In this document: piece by piece, positions 29,823 to 41,551 of the stretch
How positions within the stretch are numbered: the first letter of the stretch is position 1
Layout of the letters: the number at the start of each line of letters is the position of its first letter
Assembly (NCBI RefSeq): GCF_012927085.1
Contig: NZ_JABBFX010000002.1
Coordinates: 620,001 to 684,000, forward strand
Direction of reading: 5' to 3'
DNA: 64,000 nt
DNA from: Ramlibacter agri
Lineage (GTDB): Bacteria; Pseudomonadota; Gammaproteobacteria; Burkholderiales; Burkholderiaceae_C
Translations under genes and position numbers: made by a program
The notes under the pieces: generated by a model
The model's database searches: none
Seen by the model: the letters and a program-made list of their open reading frames with translations, nothing else
Told to the model about the DNA's origin: nothing

Positions 29823-30899
29823 GTGAAGTTTCAGTTGAAGTTGGGCCTGCTGGCCCTGGTTGCCACCCTCGCCGCCTGCTCCTCGCTGGAAGGCGACAAG
29901 GTCGATTACAAGAGCGCGGGCAAGGGCGTGTCGCTCGAAGTGCCGCCCGACCTGACGCAGTTGTCGCGCGAGTCGCGCTACGTCGTGCCCGGCGGCGCGG
30001 TCTCTGCGAACGCCTACCAGGTCGGCACCTCCGTGCCCAACCTGCCGACGGCCGCCACAGCCATCGGCGACGTGCGCGTGGAGCGTGACGGCAACCAGCG
30101 CTGGCTGGTGGTGAACCGCCCGGCCGACCAGCTGTGGGGCCCGGTGCGCGACTTCTGGCAGGAGAACGGCTTCCTGCTGGCGATGGACCAGCCGAACCTG
30201 GGCATCATGGAAACGGACTGGGCCGAGAACCGCGCCAAGCTCCCGCAGGACTTCATCCGCCAGTCGCTGGGCAAGATGCTCGACTCGCTGTATTCCACCT
30301 CCGAGCGCGACAAGTTCCGCACCCGCTTCGAGCGTTCCGCCAACGGCGGCACCGAGATCTTCATCAGCCACCGCGGCATGGTCGAGGTCTACAGCAACAA
30401 CCAGAAGGACCAGACCGTCTGGCAGCCGCGCGCGAGCGACCCCGAGCTGGAAGCCGAGTTCCTGCGCCGCCTGATGGTCAAGCTGGGCGTGCCGCAGCAG
30501 CAGGTGGCCGCCGCCGCCGCCAGCTCGCCGGACAAGCCGACCTCGCGCGTGGCAACCGTGAACAACCAGCCAGTGGTGGTGGTGGACGAAGGCTTCGACC
30601 GCGCCTGGCGCCGCGTCGGCCTGGCGCTGGACCGCACCGGCTTCACAGTGGAAGACCGCGACCGCAGCCAGGGCACGTACTTCGTGCGCTACGTGCCGCC
30701 GAACGCGGACAAGAAGGACCCGGGCTTCTTCGGCAAGCTGTTCAGCAGCAGCAAGACGGAGCAGCCGCTGAAGTACCGCATCGCACTGAAGACCGAGGGC
30801 GAAAAGACCACGGTGTCCGTGCTGAACGCCAGCGGGGCGCCGGAGACCTCGGCCAATGCGCAGCGCATCGTCCAGGTCATCGCCGACGACTTGAAGTGA
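29823..30899 (+). CDS. bamC: Outer membrane assembly lipoprotein BamC
   Basis: 358 residues from a GTG start with GGAAGGA upstream. The signal peptide ends in a lipobox, LAACSSLEGD (Cys at about 19), giving an outer-membrane lipoprotein of the BAM complex. An unstructured N-terminal lasso (VDYKSAGKGVSLEVPPDLTQL) precedes two helix-grip domains (about 85-200 and 255-357), as in BamC/NlpB. The next gene's GTG overlaps the stop by 4 bases. Confidence 0.92.
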   Translation: MKFQLKLGLLALVATLAACSSLEGDKVDYKSAGKGVSLEVPPDLTQLSRESRYVVPGGAVSANAYQVGTSVPNLPTAATAIGDVRVERDGNQRWLVVNRPADQLWGPVRDFWQENGFLLAMDQPNLGIMETDWAENRAKLPQDFIRQSLGKMLDSLYSTSERDKFRTRFERSANGGTEIFISHRGMVEVYSNNQKDQTVWQPRASDPELEAEFLRRLMVKLGVPQQQVAAAAASSPDKPTSRVATVNNQPVVVVDEGFDRAWRRVGLALDRTGFTVEDRDRSQGTYFVRYVPPNADKKDPGFFGKLFSSSKTEQPLKYRIALKTEGEKTTVSVLNASGAPETSANAQRIVQVIADDLK

Positions 30900-31672
30900 T
30901 CCGCTTCAAGAGCCTGGGGAGTGGCAGCTCAGGCAATGCCACGGTGATCCAGGCTCGCTGCGGCACCCAGCTGGTCCACCTGCTGGTGGACTGCGGGCTG
31001 GGCATCCGCGAGCTGGACAAGCGCCTGGGCGCCGCCGGCATGATGGCCGAACAGATCGACGCCATCTTCATCACCCACGAACACGCCGACCACATCGGCT
31101 GCGCGCAGCGGCTCGCGCTGCGCGAGCGCATTCCCGTCTACATGAGCGCCGGCACCTACGCCGGCGTGCGCGAGCCGGACCTCGACGGGCTGCTGCATAT
31201 CGCGCGCGACGGCCAGGCCATCGCCATCGGCGCGCTGCAGGTGCGGCCCTTCACCGTACCGCACGACGCCCGCGAACCGCTGCAGCTCACCTGCACCGAC
31301 GGCGACACGCGCCTGGGCGTGCTGACCGACCTGGGCCACGCGAGCGCGCACGTGATGCAGGAGCTGGCCGGCTGCCGCACCATGCTGCTGGAGTGCAACC
31401 ACGACGAAGCCATGCTGATGGATGGCCCTTATCCGCCTTTCCTGAAGCGCCGCGTGGCCGGCGCCTGGGGCCACCTGGCCAACAGCGCCGCCGCGCTGAT
31501 CGCGCAGGGGCTGCTCTCCAGCGGCTTGCAGCAGGTGGTGGCGGCGCACCTGAGCGAGCAGAACAACAAGCCGGAGCTGGTGCGCGCCGCGCTGGCCGAG
31601 GCCCTGGCCTGCGGTGCGGACGACATCTACGTCGCCGACGGCGCCACCGGCAGCGGCTGGCTCACCGCCTGA
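30896..31672 (+). CDS. MBL-fold metallo-hydrolase
   Basis: 258 residues from a GTG overlapping the bamC stop (GTGA). FKSLGSGSSGNATVI at the start and FITHEHADHIG (HxHxDH), with later TDLGHAS and LLECNHDEAML metal ligands, identify the YycJ/WalJ-like branch of the MBL superfamily. Such proteins have been linked to exonuclease activity or cell-wall control in other bacteria; the role here is not determined. Convergent with the TPS-domain gene, ending next to its stop. Confidence 0.9.
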   Translation: MIRFKSLGSGSSGNATVIQARCGTQLVHLLVDCGLGIRELDKRLGAAGMMAEQIDAIFITHEHADHIGCAQRLALRERIPVYMSAGTYAGVREPDLDGLLHIARDGQAIAIGALQVRPFTVPHDAREPLQLTCTDGDTRLGVLTDLGHASAHVMQELAGCRTMLLECNHDEAMLMDGPYPPFLKRRVAGAWGHLANSAAALIAQGLLSSGLQQVVAAHLSEQNNKPELVRAALAEALACGADDIYVADGATGSGWLTA

Positions 31673-34285
31673 TCATTCCGTGCGGCACGCCACGGGCGTG
31701 AGCACCACGCGGCGCTTGCCGCGGTCCTGCGTCTCCAGGCTGGAACTCAGGGGCTGAGCGTTCGCTGCGGCCGCGAGGTATTCCTGCGTGGCCGCCAGCG
31801 GTTCGCGGATGGCCGCTTGCACCGGCTCGGGCTGCTGCGCGAGAGGCGCGGCGGCGACGGGCGCCAGGTCGCCGGCGCCGCCTTCCTGCTTGTTCGGCTT
31901 TCCGCCGGTGGACTGGCCGGCGCCGTTGCCGGACTGGCCGTTGCCCTGGCCGTTGGCGTTGGCGCTGCTTTGGCCGTTGCCGTTGCCGTTGCCTTGGCCA
32001 TTGCCGTTGCCGTTGCCCGGACCAGCGGATAAGTCACCAGTAGCTGGTGCTGGCGCTGGCGCTCCCGCCCCCACCAGCACCTGCGTTCCCTGGGCCTGCC
32101 AGTTGAAGCCCGGGAAAGCCGGCGCGGTGAACCGGCTGAAGCGGCCCGTGATCGCCGCTGCCTGCAGCACGCCGTAACCGTCGCCCGCGGCGGGCGCGTA
32201 GCCGCCCAGCGGGTTGAGCGACAGCATGCCATCCAGCTTGGCATTGCCGCTCACCAGCAAGCGGTCGTAGCTGCCGGGGCCCGCCACGTCGATCTCCAGT
32301 TGCGTCGCCGGCGTGATGTCGAGATCACCGAGCACCCGCAGGTCGCCGACCGCGCCCGGGCCACCGGGCCGCAGCGCACCGTCGTTCTGCAGCTTGCCGC
32401 CGCCCAGGGCCAGGGTCCCGCTGCCCGCGAGCGAACCCGAGGCGAGGTTGTGCAGGTCCGAGCTGCCGGTCGCGAGCACGGCCCCCGCGCCGAGGACGAT
32501 GGCCGCATCGCTGTCGATCTTGCCGCTGGCGCTGATGTCCACCTGCGTGCCGGCCCCGAACACCTGGCTGCCTGACAGGTTCACGTTCTTGCCCGCGATG
32601 CTGATCGCCCCGCCCGCCGATGCCAGTGCCGCGTTCACGTGCACATTGGAGCCCGCGGCGCTCAGCGTGATCGTGCCGCCCGCCGTCGTGATGCGGTCCG
32701 TGTCGATGTTGTGGCCGTTGCCCGCGGTGACGAGCTCCACCTTGCCGCTGCCCTGGGTGCGGATCGGCATGCCCGCGAGCTGGATGCCGCTGCCGCCGCC
32801 CGAGCCCACGATTTCCAGGCGCAGGTCGCGGTCGGGCGCGATCAGCAGCTCGTTGCTGGTGAAGCTGCCGTTCGCCTTGATGCTCTTGTTCGCCTGGATG
32901 TCCACGTTCGCGTTCAGGGCCTGCAGGTCGCCCTGGTAGACCGTGTAGGCGCCGGTCACCTGCGCGGCGAGGTCGCCGAGCGGGTCGAGCAGTGGCAGCG
33001 GGTCGTTGCCGCCCTGGATGGTCACGTCGTCGGGATCCAGCAGCAGCCTGCCCTTGGGCCCGTCGGCCGCGCCCAGGTCCACCTTGCCGCGGAAGACCAG
33101 CTGCCGCCGCCCCGACACTTCCGCGCGCCCGCCGGCGCCGCCCGGCCCCGCGCCGAGCGCGCTCAGCGTGCCGCCGAAGCGCGTCGTGTCCTCGCTCCAG
33201 GCCACCACCGTACCGCCAGGCCCGTGCAGCGTGGCATCGGCCTTGAGCAGCGCGCCCTCTTCCACGTCGACCGTCTGCGCGTTGCGGATGCGCGCGTCGC
33301 CGCCCTGCCAGCCGCCGCCCAGCAGGATCTCGCCGCCGCCGTTGGCGTGGCTCACGTCGATGGACGTCGAGGACTTCAACACGAGGCGCTCCGCGCTCGC
33401 CAGCACGCTGCCGCCTTGTGCCGGCGCAGTGGCCCGGATGCTGCCCGCAATCTCCGCTTGCGCGCCGCCCTGCAGCACCACCTTGCCGCTCTCGGCCTGG
33501 GCGCCTTGCGCGCTGATCGAGCCGCTGTGCTGCAGCAGGCTCGCGAAGATGGCGACCGAGTCGCCCTCCAGCCGCCCGAGGTTGATGGCGCGGTCGCTGG
33601 GTGCGCGCACTTCGAAGCGGATGCCCTCCAGTCCGCGTCCGGTCAGGTACACCTTGCGGCCCGCGGCCAGGATGACGTCACCGCCCTGCGCTCGCACGAC
33701 GGCAGGCGCGCCCACCTGCACCTGCGGGCCGATCAGCACCACGTCGCCATTCTTCGCCAGCACCTGGCCCTCCACGGAGAGCTTGCCGCCGCCGGCGCCA
33801 GCCGTGTCGCCGGCGCCGAAGTTCAGCCGGCCCGCGATCATGTCCGCGGTAGACATGGGCAGCGTGGATGCGGTGAAGCCGGCCGTGTCCACTACCGCGC
33901 CCGGTCCCACGGCGATGCCGGCCGGGTTCACCAGCACGAGCCTGCCGTTGGAGCCCAGCGTGCCGAGGATGCTGCTCGGGTCGGGCCCCGTGACGCGATT
34001 GATGGAGGTGCTCAGCGCGTCCGGTTGCGCGAAGTAGACCTTGCCTTGGGCGGGTACGGAGAAGCTGCGCCAGTCGATGGCCGAGTGGCGCGTGCCGGCT
34101 CCATTGCCGGTCGTGATGGTGGTGTGCGCGCCGTCCTGCTGGAGCGTTGCCGTGCCGTGGAGCACGCTCATCCCGACGGGTTGCGCCAGCGAGACGGTGC
34201 CGAATGCAGCTGCCACCGCGCCTGCGAGTGCGCGCCGTGCGAACAGCCGGGAAGAACAGGGCCTGCGAAACATCCTCTTTCCCAT
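31673..34285 (-). CDS. Filamentous-hemagglutinin TPS-domain exoprotein
   Basis: 870 residues. Signal sequence at about 5-36 (FARRALAGAVAAAFGTVSLAQ) then a TPS secretion domain (about 38-290) with TTITTGNGAGTRHSAIDW, INRVTGPDPSSILG and LVLVNPAGIAVG (the NPNGI-type motif). The middle is beta-helical hemagglutinin-like repeat. Residues about 760-810 are Gly/Asn/Gln low-complexity repeats. The C-terminus ends VVLTPVACRTE. Two-partner secretion needs a TpsB pore, and none is encoded within this window. The protein is short for an FHA adhesin. Probable surface or secreted adhesin; target unknown. Confidence 0.85.
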   Translation of the reverse strand: MGKRMFRRPCSSRLFARRALAGAVAAAFGTVSLAQPVGMSVLHGTATLQQDGAHTTITTGNGAGTRHSAIDWRSFSVPAQGKVYFAQPDALSTSINRVTGPDPSSILGTLGSNGRLVLVNPAGIAVGPGAVVDTAGFTASTLPMSTADMIAGRLNFGAGDTAGAGGGKLSVEGQVLAKNGDVVLIGPQVQVGAPAVVRAQGGDVILAAGRKVYLTGRGLEGIRFEVRAPSDRAINLGRLEGDSVAIFASLLQHSGSISAQGAQAESGKVVLQGGAQAEIAGSIRATAPAQGGSVLASAERLVLKSSTSIDVSHANGGGEILLGGGWQGGDARIRNAQTVDVEEGALLKADATLHGPGGTVVAWSEDTTRFGGTLSALGAGPGGAGGRAEVSGRRQLVFRGKVDLGAADGPKGRLLLDPDDVTIQGGNDPLPLLDPLGDLAAQVTGAYTVYQGDLQALNANVDIQANKSIKANGSFTSNELLIAPDRDLRLEIVGSGGGSGIQLAGMPIRTQGSGKVELVTAGNGHNIDTDRITTAGGTITLSAAGSNVHVNAALASAGGAISIAGKNVNLSGSQVFGAGTQVDISASGKIDSDAAIVLGAGAVLATGSSDLHNLASGSLAGSGTLALGGGKLQNDGALRPGGPGAVGDLRVLGDLDITPATQLEIDVAGPGSYDRLLVSGNAKLDGMLSLNPLGGYAPAAGDGYGVLQAAAITGRFSRFTAPAFPGFNWQAQGTQVLVGAGAPAPAPATGDLSAGPGNGNGNGQGNGNGNGQSSANANGQGNGQSGNGAGQSTGGKPNKQEGGAGDLAPVAAAPLAQQPEPVQAAIREPLAATQEYLAAAANAQPLSSSLETQDRGKRRVVLTPVACRTE
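31925..32025. repeat. Hexanucleotide-like tandem repeat inside TPS gene
   Basis: Degenerate copies of GTTGCC/GGCCGTTGCC run through this stretch, coding the Gly-Asn-Gly-Gln spacer of the exoprotein. Such tracts can change length by slippage; here the unit is a multiple of three so the frame would be kept. Confidence 0.7.
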
Positions 34286-34413
34286 CGCAACGTCTGGCAA
34301 TGGGAAGAGTGTTCGCGCGCGCCCCCGCTGCCTGGACGGCGCGAAGGCGCGACTGCGTGTCGGACGATGACTACACCCGCACTGGGCCGGGAACTTCTGC
34401 GTGCATGCGCCCA

Positions 34414-34440
34414 TGAAAAAAGCCGCCCGAAGGCGGCTTT
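34414..34440 (-). terminator. Rho-independent terminator of the alanine-rich lipoprotein gene
   Basis: AAGCCGCC pairs with GGCGGCTT around a TTC/GAA centre and is followed on the minus strand by six T. It lies 20 bases beyond the lipoprotein stop and separates it from the TPS gene. Confidence 0.85.
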
Positions 34441-34460
34441 GATCCGAGAAGCCGGAGGGC

Positions 34461-34715
34461 TTACTTGGCGGCGCTGGCAGCAGCGGAAGCGGCGCCCGCG
34501 GCAGCGGAGGCAGCACCAGCAGCGGCGGAAGCAGCACCAGCGGCGGCGTCGGCAGCAGCCGGAGCAGCGGCGGCGGGAGCCGGCGCGGGTTCCGGAGCCG
34601 GAGCGGGAGCAGCGGCGGGAGCCGGAGCCGGAGCAGGAGCCGGCTCTTCCTTCTTGCCGCAAGCGGCGAGTGCAGCGGCGGCAACCAGCGTGGCCAGAAC
34701 GAGCGATTTCTTCAT
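34461..34715 (-). CDS. Small alanine/proline-rich lipoprotein with heptad repeats
   Basis: 84 residues. Signal peptide with lipobox LAACGKKEE (Cys19). A Pro-Ala segment (APAPAPAPAA...) is followed by a run of seven-residue units, GAASAAA three times, ending SAAK. AAGGAAACC precedes the ATG. The alanine heptads and terminal Lys recall alanine-zipper murein lipoproteins (Lpp/OprI type) in layout, although sequence similarity is only compositional. Likely an abundant outer-membrane lipoprotein; monocistronic, with its own terminator. Confidence 0.8.
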   Translation of the reverse strand: MKKSLVLATLVAAAALAACGKKEEPAPAPAPAPAAAPAPAPEPAPAPAAAAPAAADAAAGAASAAAGAASAAAGAASAAASAAK

Positions 34716-34872
34716 TTCAGGTTTCCTTCAGGGGATGGGTCAGATTTTCCGGAAAGTGTCCCGGCGGCTGTTGACGCCGCTAGTGACCGAGTGGAAAAGG
34801 CTCGAGCGCTTTCCAGCTCAGCCAGCCATTATAGCTACTTGTGAAAGATTTATCGGGGATTACCCCGAGACT

Positions 34873-35367
34873 CTACAGTCCCAGCGTGGTCGAAGGGAAA
34901 GCGGGGCTCGATTGCCTCAGCCATTCGTTGAGCGATTCGCGCAAAAGTACGCGTCTGTCCGCCTCGCTGCCGCAGTAGCCGTTGCTTCGTTCGGGGTCGC
35001 GCCTTTCGAGCACCCACGCGGGACTCCAGAGCGCACTGGGCACTTCCAATGCATCCGCCGAGGGACACGCATACGCCGTGACGACGTGCGACCACAGGCC
35101 GCGCCACTGCACGAAGCGCGCGTGCTGCCGCACCACGTGCTCGTAGTTCTTCGCGAGCAGCACCATGTGGCGGCCCGTGCGCGACCAGGCCTGCAACGCC
35201 TCGGCCACCGCGCGTTCGCCGAGCGGCCAGTCCTCGAAATTCGCGTCGCTGAGGATGATCTCGGTCCAGCCCTCGCGCGCGGCGCATGCAAGCGCATCGC
35301 GAACGAGCTGGCGGAAATCCTCGCGCCCTTCGAAGCGCCGTGATGGCAGCTTGCTTTCGTCGTTCAT
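34873..35367 (-). CDS. Conserved protein of unknown function
   Basis: 164 residues. No enzyme motif is recognised. The centre (REGWTEIILSDANFEDWPLGERAVAEALQAWSRTGRHMVLLAKNYEHVVRQH) looks like an alpha/beta protein that binds or edits something at a surface, and RDPERSNGYCGSEADRRVLLRE follows. Overlaps the L16 hydroxylase stop by 4 bases, so it is co-expressed with it. GGGGAGTG precedes the ATG. The ORF could extend upstream, but only with Arg-rich sequence antisense to nothing meaningful. Confidence 0.75.
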   Translation of the reverse strand: MNDESKLPSRRFEGREDFRQLVRDALACAAREGWTEIILSDANFEDWPLGERAVAEALQAWSRTGRHMVLLAKNYEHVVRQHARFVQWRGLWSHVVTAYACPSADALEVPSALWSPAWVLERRDPERSNGYCGSEADRRVLLRESLNEWLRQSSPAFPSTTLGL

Positions 35368-36491
35368 CGTGCACTCCCCTGCGCATGGGCCCAGCCGGCT
35401 TCGCACCACGCGCGCAGCAGTTCGCGCGCGCCTTCGCTCGCGCCTTCGACTTCGGCGCGCTCGAGGCGGCGGCGGTCCGCCAGCTTGCGCATCAGCGTGG
35501 CGTCGCGGCCGGCGGCGCGCCACGACTCGCCGTTGACGAACACGTGCTGCGCGTCATGCAGCATGCGCGTCTTCGCATCCAGCACCACCGCCTGCAGCTT
35601 GCGCGGCACGCTGCCCGCTTCGAACCACACGTTCGCCTTGGGCTCGGTGAGGTATTCGCCGAGCGCGCGGTCCAGGGCCGACGAGTCCTTCAAGGCCGCG
35701 GCCAATGCGTCCTGCGCGAAAGCGCGCAGGCCTTCCGGGATGGCGCCCGCGGCCGCCGTGGCCGGCTGCGCGGGATCGCGGTAGATGCGCTCTTCGAGCT
35801 CACCGGCCTCGTCCGCAATGCGCTGCAGCAGCTCGCGCGCGAGTTCCGCCTTCGCGGGCGCGCGGAAGCCGATCGAACAGGTCTGGCACTCGCCTTCGGC
35901 GATGCCATCGTGCGCGTAGCGAGGCGGCAGGTACAGCATGTCGCCGGGTTCCAGCACGTACTCCGCTTCGGGCTCGAAGTTCGCGAGGATCTTCAGCGGC
36001 AGGTCGTCGCGCAGCGACAGGTCCTGCTGGCGGCCGATGCGCCAGCGGCGCTGTCCCTGCGCCTGCAGCAGGAACACGTCGTAGCTGTCGAAGTGCGGGC
36101 CGACGCCGCCGCCGTCGCTGGCCCAGCTGATCATCAGGTCGTCCAGCCGCGCGGCGGGGACGAACGTGAAGCGCTGCAGCAGTTCGTGGGCGGAGGCGGC
36201 ATGCAGGTCCACGCCCTGCACCAGCAGCGTCCACGCGGGCTGGTCCAGCGGCGGCAAGGCACGGCGCGTGAAGGGCCCGCGCTGCAGGCGCCATGAGCGG
36301 CCTTCGCGCGCGACCAGGCGCGACTCCACTTCGTCGCGGCCGGCAAGCTCGAACAGCTGCTTGCGCGCCAGCAAGGGTTGGAAGCCGGGGATGGCTCCGC
36401 GCACCAGCAGGGGCTTCTTCTGCCAGTGGCGTTTCATGAACTGCGCCGGCGTGAGCCCGCCGAGCAGGGTGAGGGGGCTGTCGATGTCCAT
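35364..36491 (-). CDS. roxA: Ribosomal protein L16 arginine hydroxylase-like cupin
   Basis: 375 residues, the length of YcfD/RoxA. JmjC/cupin 2-oxoglutarate oxygenase core: HFDSYD gives His133 and Asp135, and RYAHDGIAEG gives His194, the iron triad. FLLQAQGQRRWRIG is the typical cupin strand. The N-terminus PAQFMKRHWQKKPLLVRGA is family-specific. Members hydroxylate an Arg of ribosomal protein L16 using O2, Fe(II) and 2-oxoglutarate. Divergent from the FKBP isomerase gene, with 19 bases between starts. Confidence 0.87.
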   Translation of the reverse strand: MDIDSPLTLLGGLTPAQFMKRHWQKKPLLVRGAIPGFQPLLARKQLFELAGRDEVESRLVAREGRSWRLQRGPFTRRALPPLDQPAWTLLVQGVDLHAASAHELLQRFTFVPAARLDDLMISWASDGGGVGPHFDSYDVFLLQAQGQRRWRIGRQQDLSLRDDLPLKILANFEPEAEYVLEPGDMLYLPPRYAHDGIAEGECQTCSIGFRAPAKAELARELLQRIADEAGELEERIYRDPAQPATAAAGAIPEGLRAFAQDALAAALKDSSALDRALGEYLTEPKANVWFEAGSVPRKLQAVVLDAKTRMLHDAQHVFVNGESWRAAGRDATLMRKLADRRRLERAEVEGASEGARELLRAWCEAGWAHAQGSAR

Positions 36492-36510
36492 TCGGTGGGA
36501 CAATTCTCCT

Positions 36511-37002
36511 ATGGAAATCACCTCGCACTGCGTCGTCGCGCTGACCTGGACGCTGAAGGACACCCTGGGCGAGGAGCTCGATCGCCTGGACGAACCGGTG
36601 GAATTCCTCGTGGGCGGCAAGGACCTGCTCGCCAAGATCGAGGAGGCGCTGCAAGGCCACGAGCCCGGCGCCCGCCTCGACCTGCACCTGGAACCGGAGG
36701 ACGCCTTCGGCGACTACGACGAACAGAAGGTGTTCCTGGAACCGCGCGACCTCTTCCCCGCCGAAGTCGAGGAAGGCATGACCTACGAAGGCCTGCCGCC
36801 CGGCGCCACCAGTGCGGACGCGCCGAAGGACCTGATGTACACGGTCACCGAGGTCTACCCCGAGCACGTGGTGCTCGATGGCAATCATCCGCTCGCCGGC
36901 ATCGCGCTGCGCCTGCACCTGAAGGTGGAGGCGGTGCGCGAGGCGACCGAAGAGGAGACCGGCGCGGGGACGGTCGGGACGGGCTTCTTCCGCATCGGTT
37001 GA
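36511..37002 (+). CDS. FKBP-type peptidyl-prolyl isomerase, SlyD/SlpA-like
   Basis: 163 residues. SlyD-like FKBP fold with inserted flap: LDEPVEFLVGGKDLLAKIEEALQG, the acidic LEPEDAFGDYDEQKV, and HPLAGIALRLHLKVEAVR at the end (the GNHPLAG signature). It lacks the His-rich metal-binding tail of SlyD. A cytoplasmic foldase or chaperone. The ATG lies 19 bases from the divergent hydroxylase gene, so promoters must overlap the coding ends. Confidence 0.92.
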   Translation: MEITSHCVVALTWTLKDTLGEELDRLDEPVEFLVGGKDLLAKIEEALQGHEPGARLDLHLEPEDAFGDYDEQKVFLEPRDLFPAEVEEGMTYEGLPPGATSADAPKDLMYTVTEVYPEHVVLDGNHPLAGIALRLHLKVEAVREATEEETGAGTVGTGFFRIG

Positions 37003-37012
37003 CGCTTCGTCA

Positions 37013-37032
37013 TTCCCGCGAAGGCGGGAAAC
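37013..37032. repeat. REP-like palindrome
   Basis: TTCCCGC and GCGGGAA arms with a GAAG centre, in the short gap after the FKBP gene. This is the same class of element as that at 16215-16233. Confidence 0.6.
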
Positions 37033-37047
37033 CAGGGCGCCCAAAGA

Positions 37048-37070
37048 AAACGCGGCCATCGGCCGCGTTT
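37048..37070 (-). terminator. Terminator after the glycine-zipper lipoprotein gene
   Basis: AAACGCGGCC pairs with GGCCGCGTTT across an ATC loop; minus-strand reading gives a T-rich tail. It can serve both convergent genes, being weaker on the plus strand (GTTTCTC). Confidence 0.8.
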
Positions 37071-37087
37071 CTCATTGCCCCGGCTGC

Positions 37088-37618
37088 TTACGCGCGATAG
37101 ATCACGCCGTTGTCCACGCGCACGCGGTCGCCCACGTGCAGGTCGCCCGTGGCCGGCACCTCGAACGTGCGGATCACGCCGGCGTCGGACTGCATGACGA
37201 TGCGATAGCCCGCCGTCGTGGTGTAGCCCTCGTGGTTGCGCTGGACCTGGTTGCCGATGGCCGCACCGGCCACGCCGCCCAGCACCGTCGCCGCCGTACG
37301 CCCCGCGCCGCCACCGATCGTGCTGCCCAGGGCCGCACCCGCCAGGCCGCCCACCACGGCGCCCAGGATGTTCGGGCCCGCCGACGCGCGCGTGCCGACC
37401 GGCATGTACTCGATGCTGGAAATGCGGCCGTATTCAATGCCGGCCACCGGATATTGCTGCACCGGATACTGGCCGACCGGGTAGGTCGTGGTGGTCGTCG
37501 TCGCGGTATAGGCCGGGCCGCTGTTGTAGCCGTAGGTCGGGTAGTCGGCGCAGGCCGCCAGCATGGCAACGGCTCCGGCACTGACCACCAGGGCGGAAAC
37601 ACGGGTGAGCTTGGACAT
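37088..37618 (-). CDS. SlyB-like glycine-zipper lipoprotein
   Basis: 176 residues. Signal peptide and lipobox MLAACADYP. A Tyr/Thr/Pro-rich stretch (YTATTTTTTYPVGQYP) leads to a glycine-zipper 2TM segment (ILGAVVGGLAGAALGSTIGGGAGRTAATVLGGVAGAAIG). A C-terminal beta region (IVMQSDAGVIRTFEVP...GDRVRVDNGVIYR) is as in SlyB/Pcp outer-membrane lipoproteins. AAGGAGA precedes the ATG. Probably contributes to outer-membrane integrity. Confidence 0.88.
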   Translation of the reverse strand: MSKLTRVSALVVSAGAVAMLAACADYPTYGYNSGPAYTATTTTTTYPVGQYPVQQYPVAGIEYGRISSIEYMPVGTRASAGPNILGAVVGGLAGAALGSTIGGGAGRTAATVLGGVAGAAIGNQVQRNHEGYTTTAGYRIVMQSDAGVIRTFEVPATGDLHVGDRVRVDNGVIYRA

Positions 37619-37791
37619 GATCTTCTCCTTGGTTTGAAACGGCACCGGACGCCTGCTCATGCGGGCGGCCTTGTGTGGCTTCATTGAAGCTGGCCAAGGT
37701 CGCGATGCATTGCAGGCATCCGCGCGCCTTGCCGTAGGAGACAGATGGACAGTATGTCGGCCGCGTCCGACCCGTGCCGAACCAGTGTGAA

Positions 37792-38238
37792 CTAGTGCTT
37801 GCCCGTCGAGCCGTAACCGCCCGCACCCCGCTCGGTCGCGGGAAACTCCTGGACCACGTTGAACTGCGCCTGCAGCACCGGAACGATGACGAGTTGGGCC
37901 AGCCGCTCCATCGGCTGCAGCGTGAACGCGGTGTCGCTGCGGTTCCAGGCGCTCACCATCAGCTGGCCCTGGTAGTCGCTGTCGATCAGGCCCACCAGGT
38001 TGCCCAGCACGATGCCGTGCTTGTGGCCCAGCCCCGAGCGCGGCAGGATCATCGCGGCATAGCCCGGGTCCTTCAGCCAGATCGCGATGCCGGTGGGCAC
38101 CAGTTGCCAGGCATTGGGCTCCAGCACCAGCGGCGCATCGAGGCAGGCGCGCAGGTCCAGGCCGGCGCTGCCGGGGGTGGCGTAAGTGGGCAGGTTGTCG
38201 ACCAGGCGCGGGTCGAGGATCTTGACGTCGATCTGCAT
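37792..38238 (-). CDS. dut: dUTP diphosphatase
   Basis: 148 residues. Converts dUTP to dUMP and pyrophosphate. All five motifs are present: [42 protein letters not shown] and [10 protein letters not shown]. Trimeric cytoplasmic enzyme of normal length. Shares direction with coaBC; 31 bases between them hold short direct repeats of GCGTTAA. Confidence 0.97.
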   Translation of the reverse strand: MQIDVKILDPRLVDNLPTYATPGSAGLDLRACLDAPLVLEPNAWQLVPTGIAIWLKDPGYAAMILPRSGLGHKHGIVLGNLVGLIDSDYQGQLMVSAWNRSDTAFTLQPMERLAQLVIVPVLQAQFNVVQEFPATERGAGGYGSTGKH

Positions 38239-38269
38239 GCGCGTGCGTTAAGCGTTAAGCGTTGAGAGT
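38239..38269. repeat. Short direct repeats between coaBC and dut
   Basis: Units of AGCGTTAAGCGTTGAG with a later CAGCGTTG are tandem in this gap. No terminator is apparent, so dut is probably read from the coaBC transcript. Confidence 0.4.
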
Positions 38270-41251
<2,982 letters not shown>

Positions 41252-41252
<1 letters not shown>

Positions 41253-41542
41253 TGGCCAGCGCCTACGTCCTTGCCAACGTCGAAGTCACCGACCCGCAGC
41301 AGTACGAGCAGTACAAGAAGCTGTCCACCATCGCCATGCAGGTGCATGGCGCCGAGGTGTGCGTGCGCGGCGGCGCGGTGCACGTGCTGGAGGGCGACTG
41401 GTCGCCCAAGCGCGTGGTGCTGCTGAAATTCCCCTCCGTCGAGAAGGCGCGCGCCTTCTACGACTCCACCGAATACGAAGCCGCCAAGCAGGCCCGCGAA
41501 GGCGCCGCCGTGATGCGCATGGTGCTGATCGAGGGCGTCTGA
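41252..41542 (+). CDS. DUF1330-family protein
   Basis: 96 residues: YVLANVEVTDPQQYEQYKKL, HGAEVCVRGG, VLEGDWSPKRVVLLKFPSVEKARAFYDSTEYEAAKQ, matching DUF1330 in the dimeric alpha-beta barrel superfamily. The function of the family is unknown. Sits between pyrG and eno in the same direction, overlapping pyrG by one base. Confidence 0.92.
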
Positions 41543-41551
41543 AAACGGACT

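Noticed and set aside
31925..32025. CRISPR-like periodic repeat
   Set aside because: The period is only 6 bases and it lies in frame inside the exoprotein gene, encoding Gly-Asn-Gly-Gln; no unique spacers.
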